Made by a program: the position numbers and the translations under genes. A DNA stretch of 64,000 bases from Baylisascaris procyonis (taxonomy: Eukaryota; Nematoda; Chromadorea; Rhabditida; Ascarididae), in contig JAZARR010000247.1 in NCBI GenBank assembly GCA_037389465.1, positions 1,984,001 to 2,048,000 of the forward strand, written 5' to 3'. This document shows, in pieces, positions 33,634 through 48,374 of this stretch. The first letter of the stretch is position 1. Every line of letters starts with the position of its first letter. The notes under the pieces are model-generated. The model made no database searches and had not been told where the DNA came from. It worked only from the letters and a program-made list of their open reading frames with translations.

Positions 33634-36600
33634 CTACAGGCGTATTACTTGATATTAAAGCTGGAAATTTCCGTGGTGAAGTTATTTTAAATCAACCCCG
33701 CTGTGACTTTTTTCTCGATATCGTCAAGTTGCCTCTATCGTTGTCCATTCAACTATATTATAGGAAGATTCTTATCGTTTGCGGCTGCTGATTGCATACC
33801 TCATTGATGATTCAAACGAATCACTGAGAGATCATTTTCCCTATCTAAAGCAAAAAATTATCCTTCAAGCGTTACTGTTGGCATACGTCAATCTAAAGAA
33901 AGCATGAATAATGCCAATAGAAAGGTATCAAAGGTAATCGTATCATCACACTAATTTCTCAAAAAAATTTTTCAAAACTAAACTTTCGTCATGCTAAACA
34001 GTTATACTTACCGTACTGTAATCTCCTATGAGTCGTTAATGGATTTTCAATCGCATATGATATGTATATGATGGATTTTATAAGAACGTAACATCGAATA
34101 TCCATCATTTACGATATAATAATCATCGAGTTGATATCATTAAGCGTTTGGCAAGACAACTAAGAAATTAGCAATCAGCATGAACACATTAAAAATTGAT
34201 TAATAAATAAATGATCGTTGATCAATGTTATTGGCATCTTGCAAAATATATCTATTAGTTCTTCTTTGACTAGTCGACTAGATAAGTAATTGCTTAGTGG
34301 TTATGAATTGATTATGACGATCAATTTGCTAAAGAATTTTCTAAAAGCTGAACAAGATGAATGCTCATATAACGAAGGAATTGATGAATAAACAATCATA
34401 TATATACATATACAGCAAATATCAGCAATTTTTTTTTTTGTATAAACATTCTTGATGAAGCTATGAATAATCTATACACACATAAAAATATGACATGTTT
34501 GGGAAAATTTTTGCACGAAATACGCTATTTTAATCGGTTTTCTTTTGAATAACGATTTCTCATGAAATGAAATAAGCGTATATATGCAAAAACCATCATC
34601 TAAACTTCATCACAATTATAGAAAAAAAAAATTAGCTTCCCACAATATAAAGGAAACGAAATAAAGCTTAACAGGAATAACAACTAATGCAGCTGATGCT
34701 AGAATTAAGTTCGCAACGTCACTATCATTTCGTGTTGCTTGAGTTGAGCATTTACCATACCATTTTTATCATTTAAATAGAATTTTCAATGAGTTGAAAG
34801 TTTCAAAAATAGGCAAAAACCATGGTTATATTAGCTCAGTCATTTTGAACATCCTCCAAGACGCCATAAGGTGACAGGTTTGGACGGAAACTGATGAAAG
34901 GATTTTCACTCATCGACAAATGGCAATTATCAGGAAGTAGTAAAATATTACTCCCAACTCATCTCATATAAAATCTTATTCTTGTTTTCTAGTAGGCAAT
35001 GATCGAATAAAGTGGATTTCGCTCGTTTTTTACCTTTTTTTCAACCAAGTGCAAGATCCATTGTTGGTAAACCAGTTTTCACTTTCAGATCGGATCGTAC
35101 GAATAACCCAAAAAGGCTCTTGTTTTACAAAAAAAAAAAAAAAATGGCAACTTTACTGCCGCATTAATATCTACAAAAATTTTTTTCGATTTTTTAATAT
35201 TTCTAAATCAAAAAATCATAAAAATTTCTTTCAAATAAAGGAAGAAAAGAATTTCCGAAATATTTCAGACAATGCGCTCGTAAAAAAACACATTATACTT
35301 GGAACAATATTGTGAATTAAGTGGAAAGGCAAACGCCACGGCGATAGGGACACAAGGTCTAGTAAGCCGAACGTCACTATCGCAAAACTTAATTGCTTAA
35401 AAAAAGTCGAATAGAAATGCGAATGGAACTCGACAGATCTAGATCTATCTACGCGTATAGACGGATCATCACCTGAATCAGGTGAACTGTAGATCAAATC
35501 TATTTTATAGGAATCAAACGAAAAAAAAGTTGTTACTGTATAAGATAACATATTTGAACAAATGGAGCTAAAAGAGAATTTTACGTACGAACTGATTACT
35601 GGATAAATGACGCATAGAGAGATATAAAAACGATACTAATATATTCGTAAGAAAAAATAAATAAATAAATGCGCTAAAGACGAGGATTTCAAACGTTCTC
35701 AATGGAAAAAGTTGTTTCTTTTCTTGAATAGTGAACGAGCCGTTGATATGATGCTTGTTTGATCGTAAAATAGGTAAAACTTTGATAATCATCGTCCACC
35801 TGTTTTTTTCCTTATCTAAGCGCTATCTTATGTCTATTTATTTTCGATCAATAAGAAATTCTATTGCTTCATTGCTAAGTACATTTGTGAGGAATTCGTT
35901 GACTATATATGTCGAGATTTATTAAACAATATAAAATTTTAGCTTTTTTTGGGCGGGAAAATATTTTTAGGCTTGAGCATTATAGTAGATCGTAGGAATT
36001 GAGATCTATTAATTGAACATTTTATTCAATTTTATTTTAATTTTATTTAAGCTTGTCATTATTTAAAATACTAAGAAGAAATGAACGAAACAAATAAAAT
36101 CGAATAGTTGAGAAAAATAAGCAAGTTTTTTTTCCCTTTTTTGATTTATAGAGTAGAACGCATGATTATTACGTTCAATCATCTATAAGGAAAAACATTT
36201 TCTTAAAGGAATAGTATAGGGGAGCTCAGTAATATGGATGTAAATTGATACGATCCCGTATAGATTACACACATTTTCATACCAATGCGCATTTGCAACA
36301 CGTCATATAACGGGTATTTCTGCAAGCATTGATGCATGTCTGTCTGTCATTTTCGTCGATTGTTTCAATTGAAAAAAAAAAAACATTAAAGCTAGTGGTA
36401 CGAAATTTGGTGAAAACAGCATACACCAAATCGGATGTGGGGGGGAAGGGATAGGGATTCAACTAAGATGAATAGAGTCTACAAAGGCTGATTACTGTAT
36501 TCCAAATATATACGCTGCCATACAAAACTTTCAAAATTTCAGCCGTTTTTTTCTGCGATGATAGATTTCAGTATCGATGCTAATAATACTCCAGATTTTC

Positions 36601-37805
36601 CGCCAAAGAGTACTATGCTTAAGAGCGAGAATTTTCTTTTGCAATTATCTTGCAACGAATAATCTACCAATATTTCCGTTTGTTGGGAACTCATTCGAAA
36701 TTCGTTTTGCTTTGGATATAGAGGAATGTAATAATATCGAATAGCTGTGCCTAAACGATCGTATAAATCGTTGGAATTTTACAATGAAATTGTTGTCACA
36801 CGAATTGATAATCGCATTTTAACCGAAATGATGGACAGATCAACCGATCACCCCTTCATTTCCATTTAGCAATTTTGTGAAAATTAAAAGCAAATTTTGG
36901 ATTCCTTCAGATTAAAAAAAAAAAAACGCAGCCGTTTTATCTTCTTTTCCCGAAATAAACAGGTATTTTTTTCAGAAATTTCCTATATTTTCAGCAAATA
37001 AAATTTTTTAACAGTTGTATATTTTTTTCTTACTTCATATCCTTACTTCCGTTCCTTACTCTTATATTGCTTTCAATAATGTCAACACAGCTTCTTAATT
37101 ACATATTTTATTTTAAAAACAACACATATATCATATTATGAGAAAAAAAAATGGCAGTGCTAAAAATGAATAGAAACTTTCACAATAATATATTTGCAAT
37201 TGAATTTGAATACAACTTCATTTAATTAAACACAATAATTCATTACACCTTTTTTACCACATAGTAAGAAAGAAACTATAGCTATATTTTATTATAGTAT
37301 AACGCTAAGTGGAAATTTTTGCATTAATCTTTTATATTAAACTATTAGCAGCAAATATTAGAAAAGAAAATTTAAAAAGGTGAAATATAATTTTAATCAT
37401 AAGGTAAATAAGGTAAAAGGTTCTACCTATCGTTTTTATTTATCAATCAAAAATGCAAAAAAAAAGTGGTTGAATTAATGTGTCAATCGACTTGGTAAAT
37501 TAATGTCCTCAATGCAATCGGATAAGTTTTGTTGATGAAACAAGTCGTCATAGTAACCGAAATAGATCACATTATTCAATAGAGAAACATATTCACTCAT
37601 TATGTCGAGCATTTCGATTAGATACTAGTAGACATCATGTATTGACTGCTTAGATACTAATAATCGACGAATAATACCTATACGAACATAGAATTTCGCA
37701 TAGATATTTAAAAATATTTGCATATAATGCGATTGCGTAATTTCGCATAGATATATCTATATTTTTTCGGGAGATATAATAAAGTGAAATTAACGCTGAA
37801 TTTAC
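33634..37805. other. Region upstream of the fucosyltransferase, with a candidate anchor exon
   Basis: The missing 5' exon(s) of the fucosyltransferase should lie here. The only attractive candidate is the minus frame 35792 to about 35592. It begins MIIKVLPILRSNKHH, has a basic Lys/Arg segment, then a hydrophobic run (FEILVFSAFIYLFFLTN), as in a type II signal anchor. Its possible donors (GTACGT, GTAAAA) do not give the phase needed to join directly to the exon at 33633, so another exon would be required. The rest is AT-rich with no recognised gene. Confidence 0.25.
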
Positions 37806-40800
37806 TCATGAAGATGGTGCATTATCGAGACACAATTGTGATTCCTTTAAGTGCACACGAAAGTCGGAGATTGACTCCGGCACCGATTCTGTAGATTGTA
37901 GACTTGAAGCAGCACATCTTTGAGCTAAGCAAAGGCTCTCATCTATGCTCAAATCGTTGAGTATTCCGGCTAATAGACCACTATTGAAACTGCAAAAAAA
38001 AACCATATCGTTCTGTTCTTATATGTCAGCGTATATAGATGTAAAACTCGAGTACTTTCAGGCGAATCTTTTCAAAAATGTGCAAAATATAGTGTGGAGT
38101 AAAAATGCAAGACAATAAATCCACTCTTCGGTATCAAATTTACGTGAGGAGATGCCACAACTCATATTAACAGACCTCTTCACTTATATCGATATCAATA
38201 TCCTTTCTATTCAAACAACACATACAATTAGTTTAGAGACCGAAACTTCAGGCCTTCAAAAACGTTTAAAGACTTCTGAAAACATCATTCGTAGAAGGAT
38301 GGAACATCGAACAAGAAAATGAAGATAGCCGAGTGGCACAATATCCACTCGGTAAGCAAAAGGTAAAGGTTTCAAATTCGTTTGAAGGTAACGTTTTAAT
38401 TGATCATCAAAAAACAACTCACGTCTGAGTATGAACCATACTAAAAATTTGGCTATGATATAAGACGTTGACTTAGAAAAACGAATATACAGTAAGACCA
38501 ATAAATCAGTTGGAGTATTTGCTACAGGCCATTACTATTTTTTTGGAAATGTAATCATTTGAAAAGACCATCATAAGGCAAATATACCTACCAATCTCCA
38601 GCACCAGAAGTCGAGACGACCGTTTCAGGTGATAGAGGAGGTGCAAGTTGATGTCGCGTTATATTGCTACCATTACGTTTCAAAAGAATTGTTCCTTTAG
38701 GACCAGCTGTCACAATTAAAACTTCCAATGATCGTAAATATTGATTCGCTTTATTCCATAAATGTTCAAATATTTCGTTCGCATGCATTGTTGTTAAAAA
38801 ATTTTCTGCAAAAAAAAGGAAACATATCAGCGAAATATTATTTATGTGTCTCTTACAAGATAGCGTCTCTGATAAATGAATGAATAAAATGTTGGGAAGT
38901 TGATAAAAAAAGGTTTTATTAAAAAATTTATTAAATTTTTCAACAGAGAATTCATTATTGCCAGCTGGCAGAAATGTAGCATGTTAGAAGCTTTCCGGTT
39001 TCACAAATCTCCCTGAGATACTATATTATGTAAAATGCTCCCTTCTAAAAAAACTGACTTTTTTAATCCGTCCCTCCCCCTGCCCCCGGCCAATAACTGA
39101 AGCAGAATCAGTTATTTTCGAAATTCCCGGTAAATAATTAAACCTCTCCAGTCATTCAAGCAAATTTCTTAGTCAATAAAGGAAGAAAATTTGTTCTCGA
39201 AAGAATTTATGAGCTTTTTTCAATGACAGCTAAAATTTCCAACAAGAAAAAAGCAGCTAACGAAGAAATATTCAAGCATTTAAAACAATCAATACATATA
39301 AATATTATGAACCTGGTAGTTTTTCGTTGATAAGACTACAATAGGCAGCAAATTCGTTGAGATTTGGTGATGTAATATCCACCATATTGGCAACTCCCGC
39401 ATCGAAAATTTTCCTCATCTTAGCGATAGCTGTCGGCTCGTACCAAACTTAAAAATAAAATAAAAAATATGAGTGATCGATAATGCTCTAATCAATATAT
39501 GGCTAAATTTATTTATAGCTGAAGGCGATATACTGATAATTACTGATAACTAAACTGATAACTAAACTGGCATGACCAATTCGTACTGTTGTATGGCTCA
39601 ATACTGTTGTATGCCTGGCTATGAAAAGTATCAAAAAATATGCCAGGAAACGAACCTTTGGTACCGTAGAAATCAGCTATCGAAACAGCGGTGTTAATAG
39701 TTGCAACTGGAATATTGCCATCGAGTAAGACATAATCCGCATCGCTGATCAAATGCTCTCGTTGTTTGATCTGAAAGATGGAAGTAATCATTCACAAATT
39801 TAAAAAAAACAAACAAAATTGATGATAATTTGACACAATCGATTGAGGAGGAAAATATTCAAAGCGAGAAAACATTTAATATCATTTTATAATAATTGAA
39901 AAATAAACAAAACTTATAAGTGATATAAACGAACTGATTTGTTTATAGATGAAAATGATATACTGATAACTACTGATAGCTAAACTGATATATAACTGAT
40001 AATTGATCAACTGAACTGAAAACAAATAAACAAGTGAAAATGAAAAATAAAAAACGGAAGAAAGTATAAAAACAATTAAATGAAATAAGAAAAAAGTTCT
40101 CATAAAATTATGCATTTGCATAATCACATTGATAGTTTTGCATATATCGATAGATAAAAATTTCATGAATTATTCTATAATACTGTAGAAGCAAACATAT
40201 TAAAAATTATATGCAATTTACTATCGTTGAAAATTTTAGTTTTGAGAAAGAAAAAATTGAAAGTTTTTCTTCGGTTCATTGATTTTTTCGTGCCTTAGAA
40301 ATTCAACCTATGCGAATCATGCATTTACCAGTATTTGTTGGCATTTAGTATCGTTCACAGCTCTTTTATTGGAATAAATTATTGAAGGACAAAGAGTAGA
40401 GGGCAAAAATCGCTTAGGGAAGTGATGATGAAATTACTTACCGTCTCAGGTGTAATATGTTCGATGATTTCTTCGATACTGCTAATACCGTATTGCACAT
40501 TACCCTTTATTGCGAACGCTGTATAGGTAGCTGTCGGTATATCTTTTATGCTCATCACATTTGTTAAATCCTGAATATCTTTATTTAGGGTTTATAGCAT
40601 CACATAGTTCAGCGTTTAGTTGACTCAAATCTATATCATTTTCTGCTGAAAAAAACTTAGAAAAAAATTCTCAGCAGAGAAATTTCTTGACTCAGAATAA
40701 TTCATTTCTCACTGAATCCTTTTTTATAATCTGAAATAGAAGAGTGCAAGGGGTTTTCATGTTTTCACATACCTTAATTTCTATGTATTGATACAAAGCT

Positions 40801-43800
40801 ATCCGAAAATATTAAACGTTTCAAAATAATTGTTATTGCTTAATAACACATCAACATTAATAGCAACAACGTTTGCATTATTTGTTCACTTTTGTTTATC
40901 TCAATATTTCAGCGCTTCTAAATTTTCCAACCATTATTGTATCAAATGCAATGGGTACCATATAAATACTCTAAAAAAAGTGATCTATAATATTGCAGAT
41001 ATATTATGACGCATTAATATATTCGAGATTTGAATTGCAAAAAAAAAAAAAAAAATGGGAACCATGTGCTTGCAACGATTTCTCACGAATTCAGCGTGTG
41101 AATCATCGCCAAGTGCAGAAATTAGATGAACATCAATACCAAGTCGAGTGAGAGCATCTGCATGATTACGTCCTACACCACCACAACGTTGAATCATTCT
41201 TCCCGGATATGTGCCACCATCGTTCTACAAACAATCCGGTATTTACCATACAGCACTGAACTGATCGCTTCTACTGGATTATTGGCGCAATAATGGCAAC
41301 ACTATGGTAGTAATAGTAAAAGCAATTTTTACTCTATTTATTTGAGAGCAATTGTTAAAGCTACTGCTATACCAGACCTATGTTGTATACATTTTCCAGC
41401 CAATATTCAATAGAACATTTGATTAAAGTCGATGTTTCAACTTGCTAATTCATACTCACACCTTATTGATCATATAAGTGACGCATAAACAACGCGTTGC
41501 AAATTGATAACGAATAAAGTTTTCATTGTGCTATGGGCAAAATTTCTTATAAGAATTGTAAAGAATCAAAGTTCGCATGCGAATATTGCAAAATTGCCAG
41601 AAAATATTGCACATTTTGTTCAATAAAAGGCACCAGTTTATTGCTTTCGAAATTTTACTTTATCTCATCGATGAACCTACCTCATTTTCAATATTCCACA
41701 TCTCTATTAGCTCATTAACCTTTACAAGTTAAGCAACCATATGAATTCTTCAAAAGTACTAAAATTCAACAATTTTCGATTATACAAAAGCTCATACTAG
41801 GAAACATCGAAATAATGATTTCCTTAATACCCATTAGCACCTTAGATTTGAAGCCATCAATTGCACACGTACTGGCACAAGCGCACAGCTCAGTTACATA
41901 AATACAAATGAAAGATTCTGCAAGACACAAAGAAGTTTGCTTTGAATACCGCGAAAGGAGTTAATCGTTCATTTTTCTTTTCTAAGTTAAGTGCTCTACG
42001 CACAAAAAATAGCGCTATATTTGTTGTTACTATTTTGATGCATTAAGCATTTTGACCAAAAAAAATGCCGAAAATATTGCATTTTTTTAGCAATAACGAA
42101 TGACATTTGCAACCTTTTTGCTTTTCGAATGGCGTTATTTTAGCGAAAAATTCATTGTGAAAATAATCTCATTAAAAAAAAAATCGGTCAATTTTTTGAT
42201 CATTTGGAAAAAAATAAATACGAATAGAAAAAATTGATGATTTTTTTTTATTTCTTAAAATAAATGAAAACTATAATTTTATCGAATGACTCGTCTAGTT
42301 GAGTTGCTATATTGAAACGAAATTTATAGTACTGTTATGATTATATCATCGCTTGACTAGAGAATTTCCTTCTCGCATTTCTTTATAAGAAATTTCAACT
42401 TATTCCCATGATCATAGCATTAAACATCGCTCTATTTCGTCAAACACCAAAAAATAAATAAATAAATAAAACTAAATTAAATAATTGCCAACATTACGAA
42501 TGCATTAGTATATTAAATATGCAAATAATGCATCATATGCAAATTTGCATATAGAACAATATCACGACATCTCGATATAATTTTCTATGTTTATTTTGTA
42601 ATCAACGTAAGCATTTTCAAAGACGAAATGGTTCAAAAGAAATGATAAATGGTTAGAAAATGATCTATCATATATACATAGACACATTAGATGCTTCTAG
42701 TAGATAGTAGTTTAGAATGCTATGATTGACTATCGAACGCTGTCGTCTAATCGTTTCTTGTTGCGTTTTTTTTTCTTCATTTTCTATTACGCCACATAGA
42801 GTTAGTTAAACGATGTCGTTCGTTTCACTATTCGTTTGCCGATTTTCGCACTAACCATCGAATTATTTTCCTCAATTTTTTCTCTTTCATATTCAAAAAA
42901 GTCATTTTCAACTTTCAATTGTTTCGACAAGTTTTCAAATTTTTATGGTTAGTCAATTATCTTTAATATAGTAATTTCGTTTCGTTTAGAAGCTATTTAA
43001 ATAAAGTTTATACAATTGTAAGTGCTTAGTGAAAAGAACAATCTTACTATAGTTAACGTATGGTTGAGGAATAGGAAATAAGTGATGCATTGCATGAGTG
43101 TTGTTATTTATGATTTAACTATGCTCAATTATAGAAGTAATTGAAAACTCATAAAGCAAATTTTAGTAGAAGTGAAAAGAAAAGGTAGAATTTTTATGCG
43201 ATGATATATGGAAAAAAGTTTATTTTTCAAATTTTCGCCAGCAAATTATTCGATTAGAAAACAATCGCCAAAAGAAAATAGCAGCAATCAAAGAATAATT
43301 CCCGAGTTATGCACTATGGGTTATATTTTTGATATTGCCTGATATTGATAATTATATTTTAATCGTCAATAAATTCTCATAATTTAAAGAAAAAATAATA
43401 AATCACTATTTCAAGGCTTTATTTGAAGTAAGATACTGTAGAGATGAACAATGCATTAGAACAATAATTATCATCTATATAATACCGCATCATTTCAAGG
43501 GCTAGTGATATCCTGGAAATCTTGGAAACTATCAGTACGATAGAAAGGGATACGGTGAATGATACCGTATACTTTCAAACGGCTTTTTTTTAAGTTCGCT
43601 TTGTAGGTATAGTGTGCAATTTAAGTTAGCCAAATGCATATTTTGTAGGATTGAAATGATTGGTTTTTGCACCCAATCGGACTGCTAGTTACCATCTCTA
43701 AATAGTTGGGTAGATTAAAATAGTACGGTATTAAAGTAGTACTATAGGTTCACTGGTTGCATAAGGAGCTAAGTGGTTTGTTGAAAGGAGTCAAAAAAGT

Positions 43801-44396
43801 GCATTTATCATTCAAAAGCATGTTCTACTTTTCTAACTATTTCGTTCTCCTCATTTTCCTACTTCTAAAATGAAATTCATTATTAAATATTCTTGTTGTG
43901 AAATCTAATGAATTTGAGCGTTTTTTTTCACTGAAAAGTTTTAATAAAGCCATCGAACTATATTGTGGCGAAATTATAGGATAGATCCGTCGAATATTTG
44001 CAAAAATCTCACCATAAACGACAAGTATTGTCCTTCATAAAGAGAAACTCGACAACTATGCAATTGCCACCATATTATCGACTATGGATCTATTCTATCA
44101 ATGGATTACTTATAGTTATTCAGGTTTTTGTGCTACTCATGAGAGTATCTTAAAGAATTGCTATTAAGAAATGCATATTAATGATGCCTCAATGAGAACA
44201 TCTTAAATAGTCGACATATTAAGTATATAAATCGTCGTAAAGAATTCAGACTTCTACTTTAGTCAGCATTTTAGAGGGATTTTTTCATCACTAAAAGGGT
44301 TTTGACGAAATGTTATTTGCAATAGTTTTTGATAAACATTTCCAAAGAAAAACCAAAACAAATAACGCATCAATGGGAAAATAAATCTCCGCAATT

Positions 44397-44473
<77 letters not shown>

Positions 44474-46893
44474 ATTTCGAATAGAGTATTCAATTTAAAA
44501 GCTTAACTTTACACAAACTATAAATCATAACACCACGGGTTATTAAATATGGATTTACATTACTGTACATTTGGTGAGGTAGCCAGGAAAAATTTTAAAG
44601 TAAAAAGTAATAGAATAGGAATTAGAAATATTTTGCAATTTTAAACTGAGAATGATGTGACAATTTTGCGATGAAAGTTTTCTTATCAGTTGGTTATATT
44701 CAATAATGTTATCTTCAATTTAATAAATTAAAATAATAATTTCAGTTAATTTTCGTATTATATTCATATGTGATTTTCTCTCATCAATGGACAAAATATT
44801 TCCCATTTGATTGGCATAATTGGCTCGTTATTCTAACTTATGGATCAATTGGAGTACAAGTTAGCGCTTAATATATACTACATAAAAATTTTCACTTTTT
44901 CATAGATTCTCCATTCCTTGCGGCTTCCTTAAGAAAGGAAAATGAAAGCAATATTCCCCCTCTCTCTCTTTCTATTTAGAATCCTTCTTCGATTAGACGC
45001 GACGCCTCCATTCACTGCTGTGTGCTTTTTACCTCCACGTCTACTGATCGATTTCAAATGATATGGCGACGAAATTTTGGGGTACAAAGAAGAACGGCGT
45101 GAAGTAGAAAAGAAAGGATTTAGCGATTAGATGAAAAAGACGAAAATGAGGAGTCATTATCCGTGAAAACCCGCTGAAAGGTGGAAGAATAAATGGGAGA
45201 AATTAGTCTGAAAAAGGGAAAATGGGGGCATTGAGTCAGGGTGTAATATTTCGTTCCAAAGAAGCTCGTACTGCATTGATTCGAAGAGGACATTTTAATG
45301 GCAAATGCAAAAATAACAATTATAAGTGTAAATATAGGATAGTTGCAAAACAAAAATATCATCATGAATTTAATCAACTATTACCATTATTAGATTAGAG
45401 AAAATTTATCGAATTATGAAGCGTTTAAAATACGTTTACTTCGAAGATTCATCAATTTTTTTTCAGTTTATTGTTTATGCCGGAGGAATATTAGGTGCAT
45501 TTCTATTCAATAAAACGGTTCTTCGGATTTATTGGTTATTTATGATTCCATTGCTAGTTTTCGATTTAGTGAAAGCAATTTGTTGGGCGATACAACTTCG
45601 TGATATGCATCGATTCTATCCTAAATTTATTCAACAAATAACCGATGCACAAGTGTATCGTAAGTCTCGATCGATGAATATGAAAGAATAAAAAGAGAAA
45701 ATATAGAAATTTTATTGCTCGCTTATTTTTCAATTTTTGATATTTTAGTAAGTAGGTAAATTAATCTAAAAAAAAAAAAACTCAGCCGTAAGATTCAAAT
45801 AGTTCAAAAAATAATAAATAATTATAAAATAATTGCCAGAATTCAATTAATTTTATAATAATGGATTAATAATGAATTATTCATTAAATTATTTCTTTAT
45901 GAGGATTCTCACTATATAAACGTAAATTTATAGACGGTAATTCAACGAGTATATGCTCCGAATGGTATTCTATACAAATGGCACTAAAATGTTGTTCGCC
46001 AACAAATATTTTTCATTTTTGCAAGTATACAGGTGCAAATAATTGTTCTTTATTCATAACGAAAGCAACAACTAAAAATATTCGCTCTTCATTTATTGTG
46101 CAATCATTATCGACGAGAATCGGAAATGAATTTCTATTCATCCCATATAAATCAAAATATCATGTGAATATCATGTGAATATCATGTGAATATCATGTGA
46201 ATATCACCTGAATCTTCGTCAATAAATCTTCTTTCCTGTGAAAATTTTCCCTGTGTTCCCTAGGAAATTCTCTACGAATTTATTCCCAAATTTTTCGACC
46301 TTCAGTGTACGGTAATTTTTTTTAAGTGAATTATTCGACTAAAACAACAAACAATATTTTAGGTGAAACTTTCTCATTTCTAAGGAATCACCGCATTCAT
46401 TACAGAATATGAATGATTAAATTTTGATTATTTTTGCAAATATTTTCTTCATTTGCATATTATATATAATTCATGAATGGAAAAAATTTTTGTTAATTAT
46501 TTCCTCTGCTTAAAAAAATGTGAATAGAGATAGAAAAATAATAAAGAATCGCCGTGGCTACATTTATTACCTAACTTAAGACTTATCAAAATTTTTCAAA
46601 AAAAAAGGAATAGCCAGAATCAGAGAGACTGAAACAATATGCATGAAAGGAGAATCTCTTCGAAAATTGAGATATTATTGCAGGATCGCTTTGGGAAGAT
46701 GCTGATATGGAAAAATTATTAGCGTTATGTGCAAATAAGAAAATATATTCATGTGCTAATCCATTACTACGATGGTTTCATGGAGAGATTGATTTGCTTG
46801 CAATTATTGCTTATTTTATTCTTCTTCCACTCAAGCTTATCGTTGTTGGTGTTCTTAGGTAAGCACTTCAGGTGTTCATGTCCGGTTCTTTTA

Positions 46894-46926
<33 letters not shown>

Positions 46927-46950
46927 TTTCATTGAATTTTCATTTATAAA

Positions 46951-46994
<44 letters not shown>

Positions 46995-48328
46995 CGCTTT
47001 AAGCATGCGTTTAAGTTTATATTATATAAATTTGAACAGAAAGAAATTAATAAAGGTTGCAATTTCAGGAGAGACATTCAAGAAGTTTTCGGCGAAATCG
47101 TCTATTCAGGCAATCGACATCTCTACATGTATTTTTGTAATAGTATTTATAATTTAACTTTTTTGGGAACATAAATTGAAAGAACTAATTAGAGCTTGAA
47201 ATAATCCAATAATTATGCAAATTATTATGTAAATAATTAAAATGCCGCAAGCTTTGTGCAAAAATAACACCAAGCGAACTATCGGTAGAGTAACTGTAGA
47301 TTCATAACGCCAGTCGTATTTTGCACAAAATTATCACAAATCGATGCTCGAAGGTTACCACTGCTTGAATATTGGCCTACTTCTAAAGAGAACCCTAAAT
47401 GAATATAAGCCTCACCTATATAAGCACTATGGAAAATTTATAAGCTGAACGTGGTCTTTTTTTGAGCATAAACGCTGAATACTTTTAACAACTACGCGTT
47501 TCTCATTTAAATATAGAACGTTTCGAAGCTTTTCAGAATTTGGGATTTCACATAAGTAAAGCATTAGGATTATAGAAGAAATATTCTTTTTTTTTTCAAA
47601 TCTTCAAAAAATAACCGCAAAAATTTAGGCATTGGGCAGCATTCGATTCACGTGATGAAGCAATCGATTTAAACGCTTCATTGCAATACAACACGGATAC
47701 TGTCAATAGTACAACCGCCCTTATGAATATAAATCGTACGTTCGAGGAGTGAATTTTGTAAAATGTGGCAACAAACACCATTATAATTGGCGAAATTCTC
47801 TTTCAAATTTCTTAAATCATTTTACTATCTCATTTATTTATATTTGATTTTAATACTGCTATCATCAAGGACAGCGAAATCGATGCAGATGATAATAATT
47901 CGACCTAATTGATTCTAAACGATATGATATATTTCTCTATATCTGATTTAAAATAAATGCACATTGCAAAAAAAAAGAGAAATGCAACTTTTATTGTAAA
48001 CAGACTCTTTAATTCTTTGCTTTTTAAGTAAAAAAAATTCAATCTTGAAAGCTGTAAAAAAAGCTTAGAGAATTCAATGCAAAAAGGATATGCTCAATAT
48101 GGCAGCATTAGGGAGATAAATGGACAAGAAAATATATTCAAGTCATTAGATGAAAAAGCAATCATCATTAATAATACTGAGGAAGCGGTGTTTACTGAAT
48201 GCACTCACCTCGACGTCAAGATTTGTTGTTGCTTCAAAATCCAAAATTGATGCTCCAATCACAACCTGAAATTAATTCCGATAAAATGTCCTCTATGAAC
48301 GCATCAGAGAAGTTACATTAATACTTAT

Positions 48329-48374
<46 letters not shown>

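Noticed and set aside
44263..44493. 76-codon minus-strand frame
   Set aside because: TA microsatellite translation inside an intron of the nested gene.
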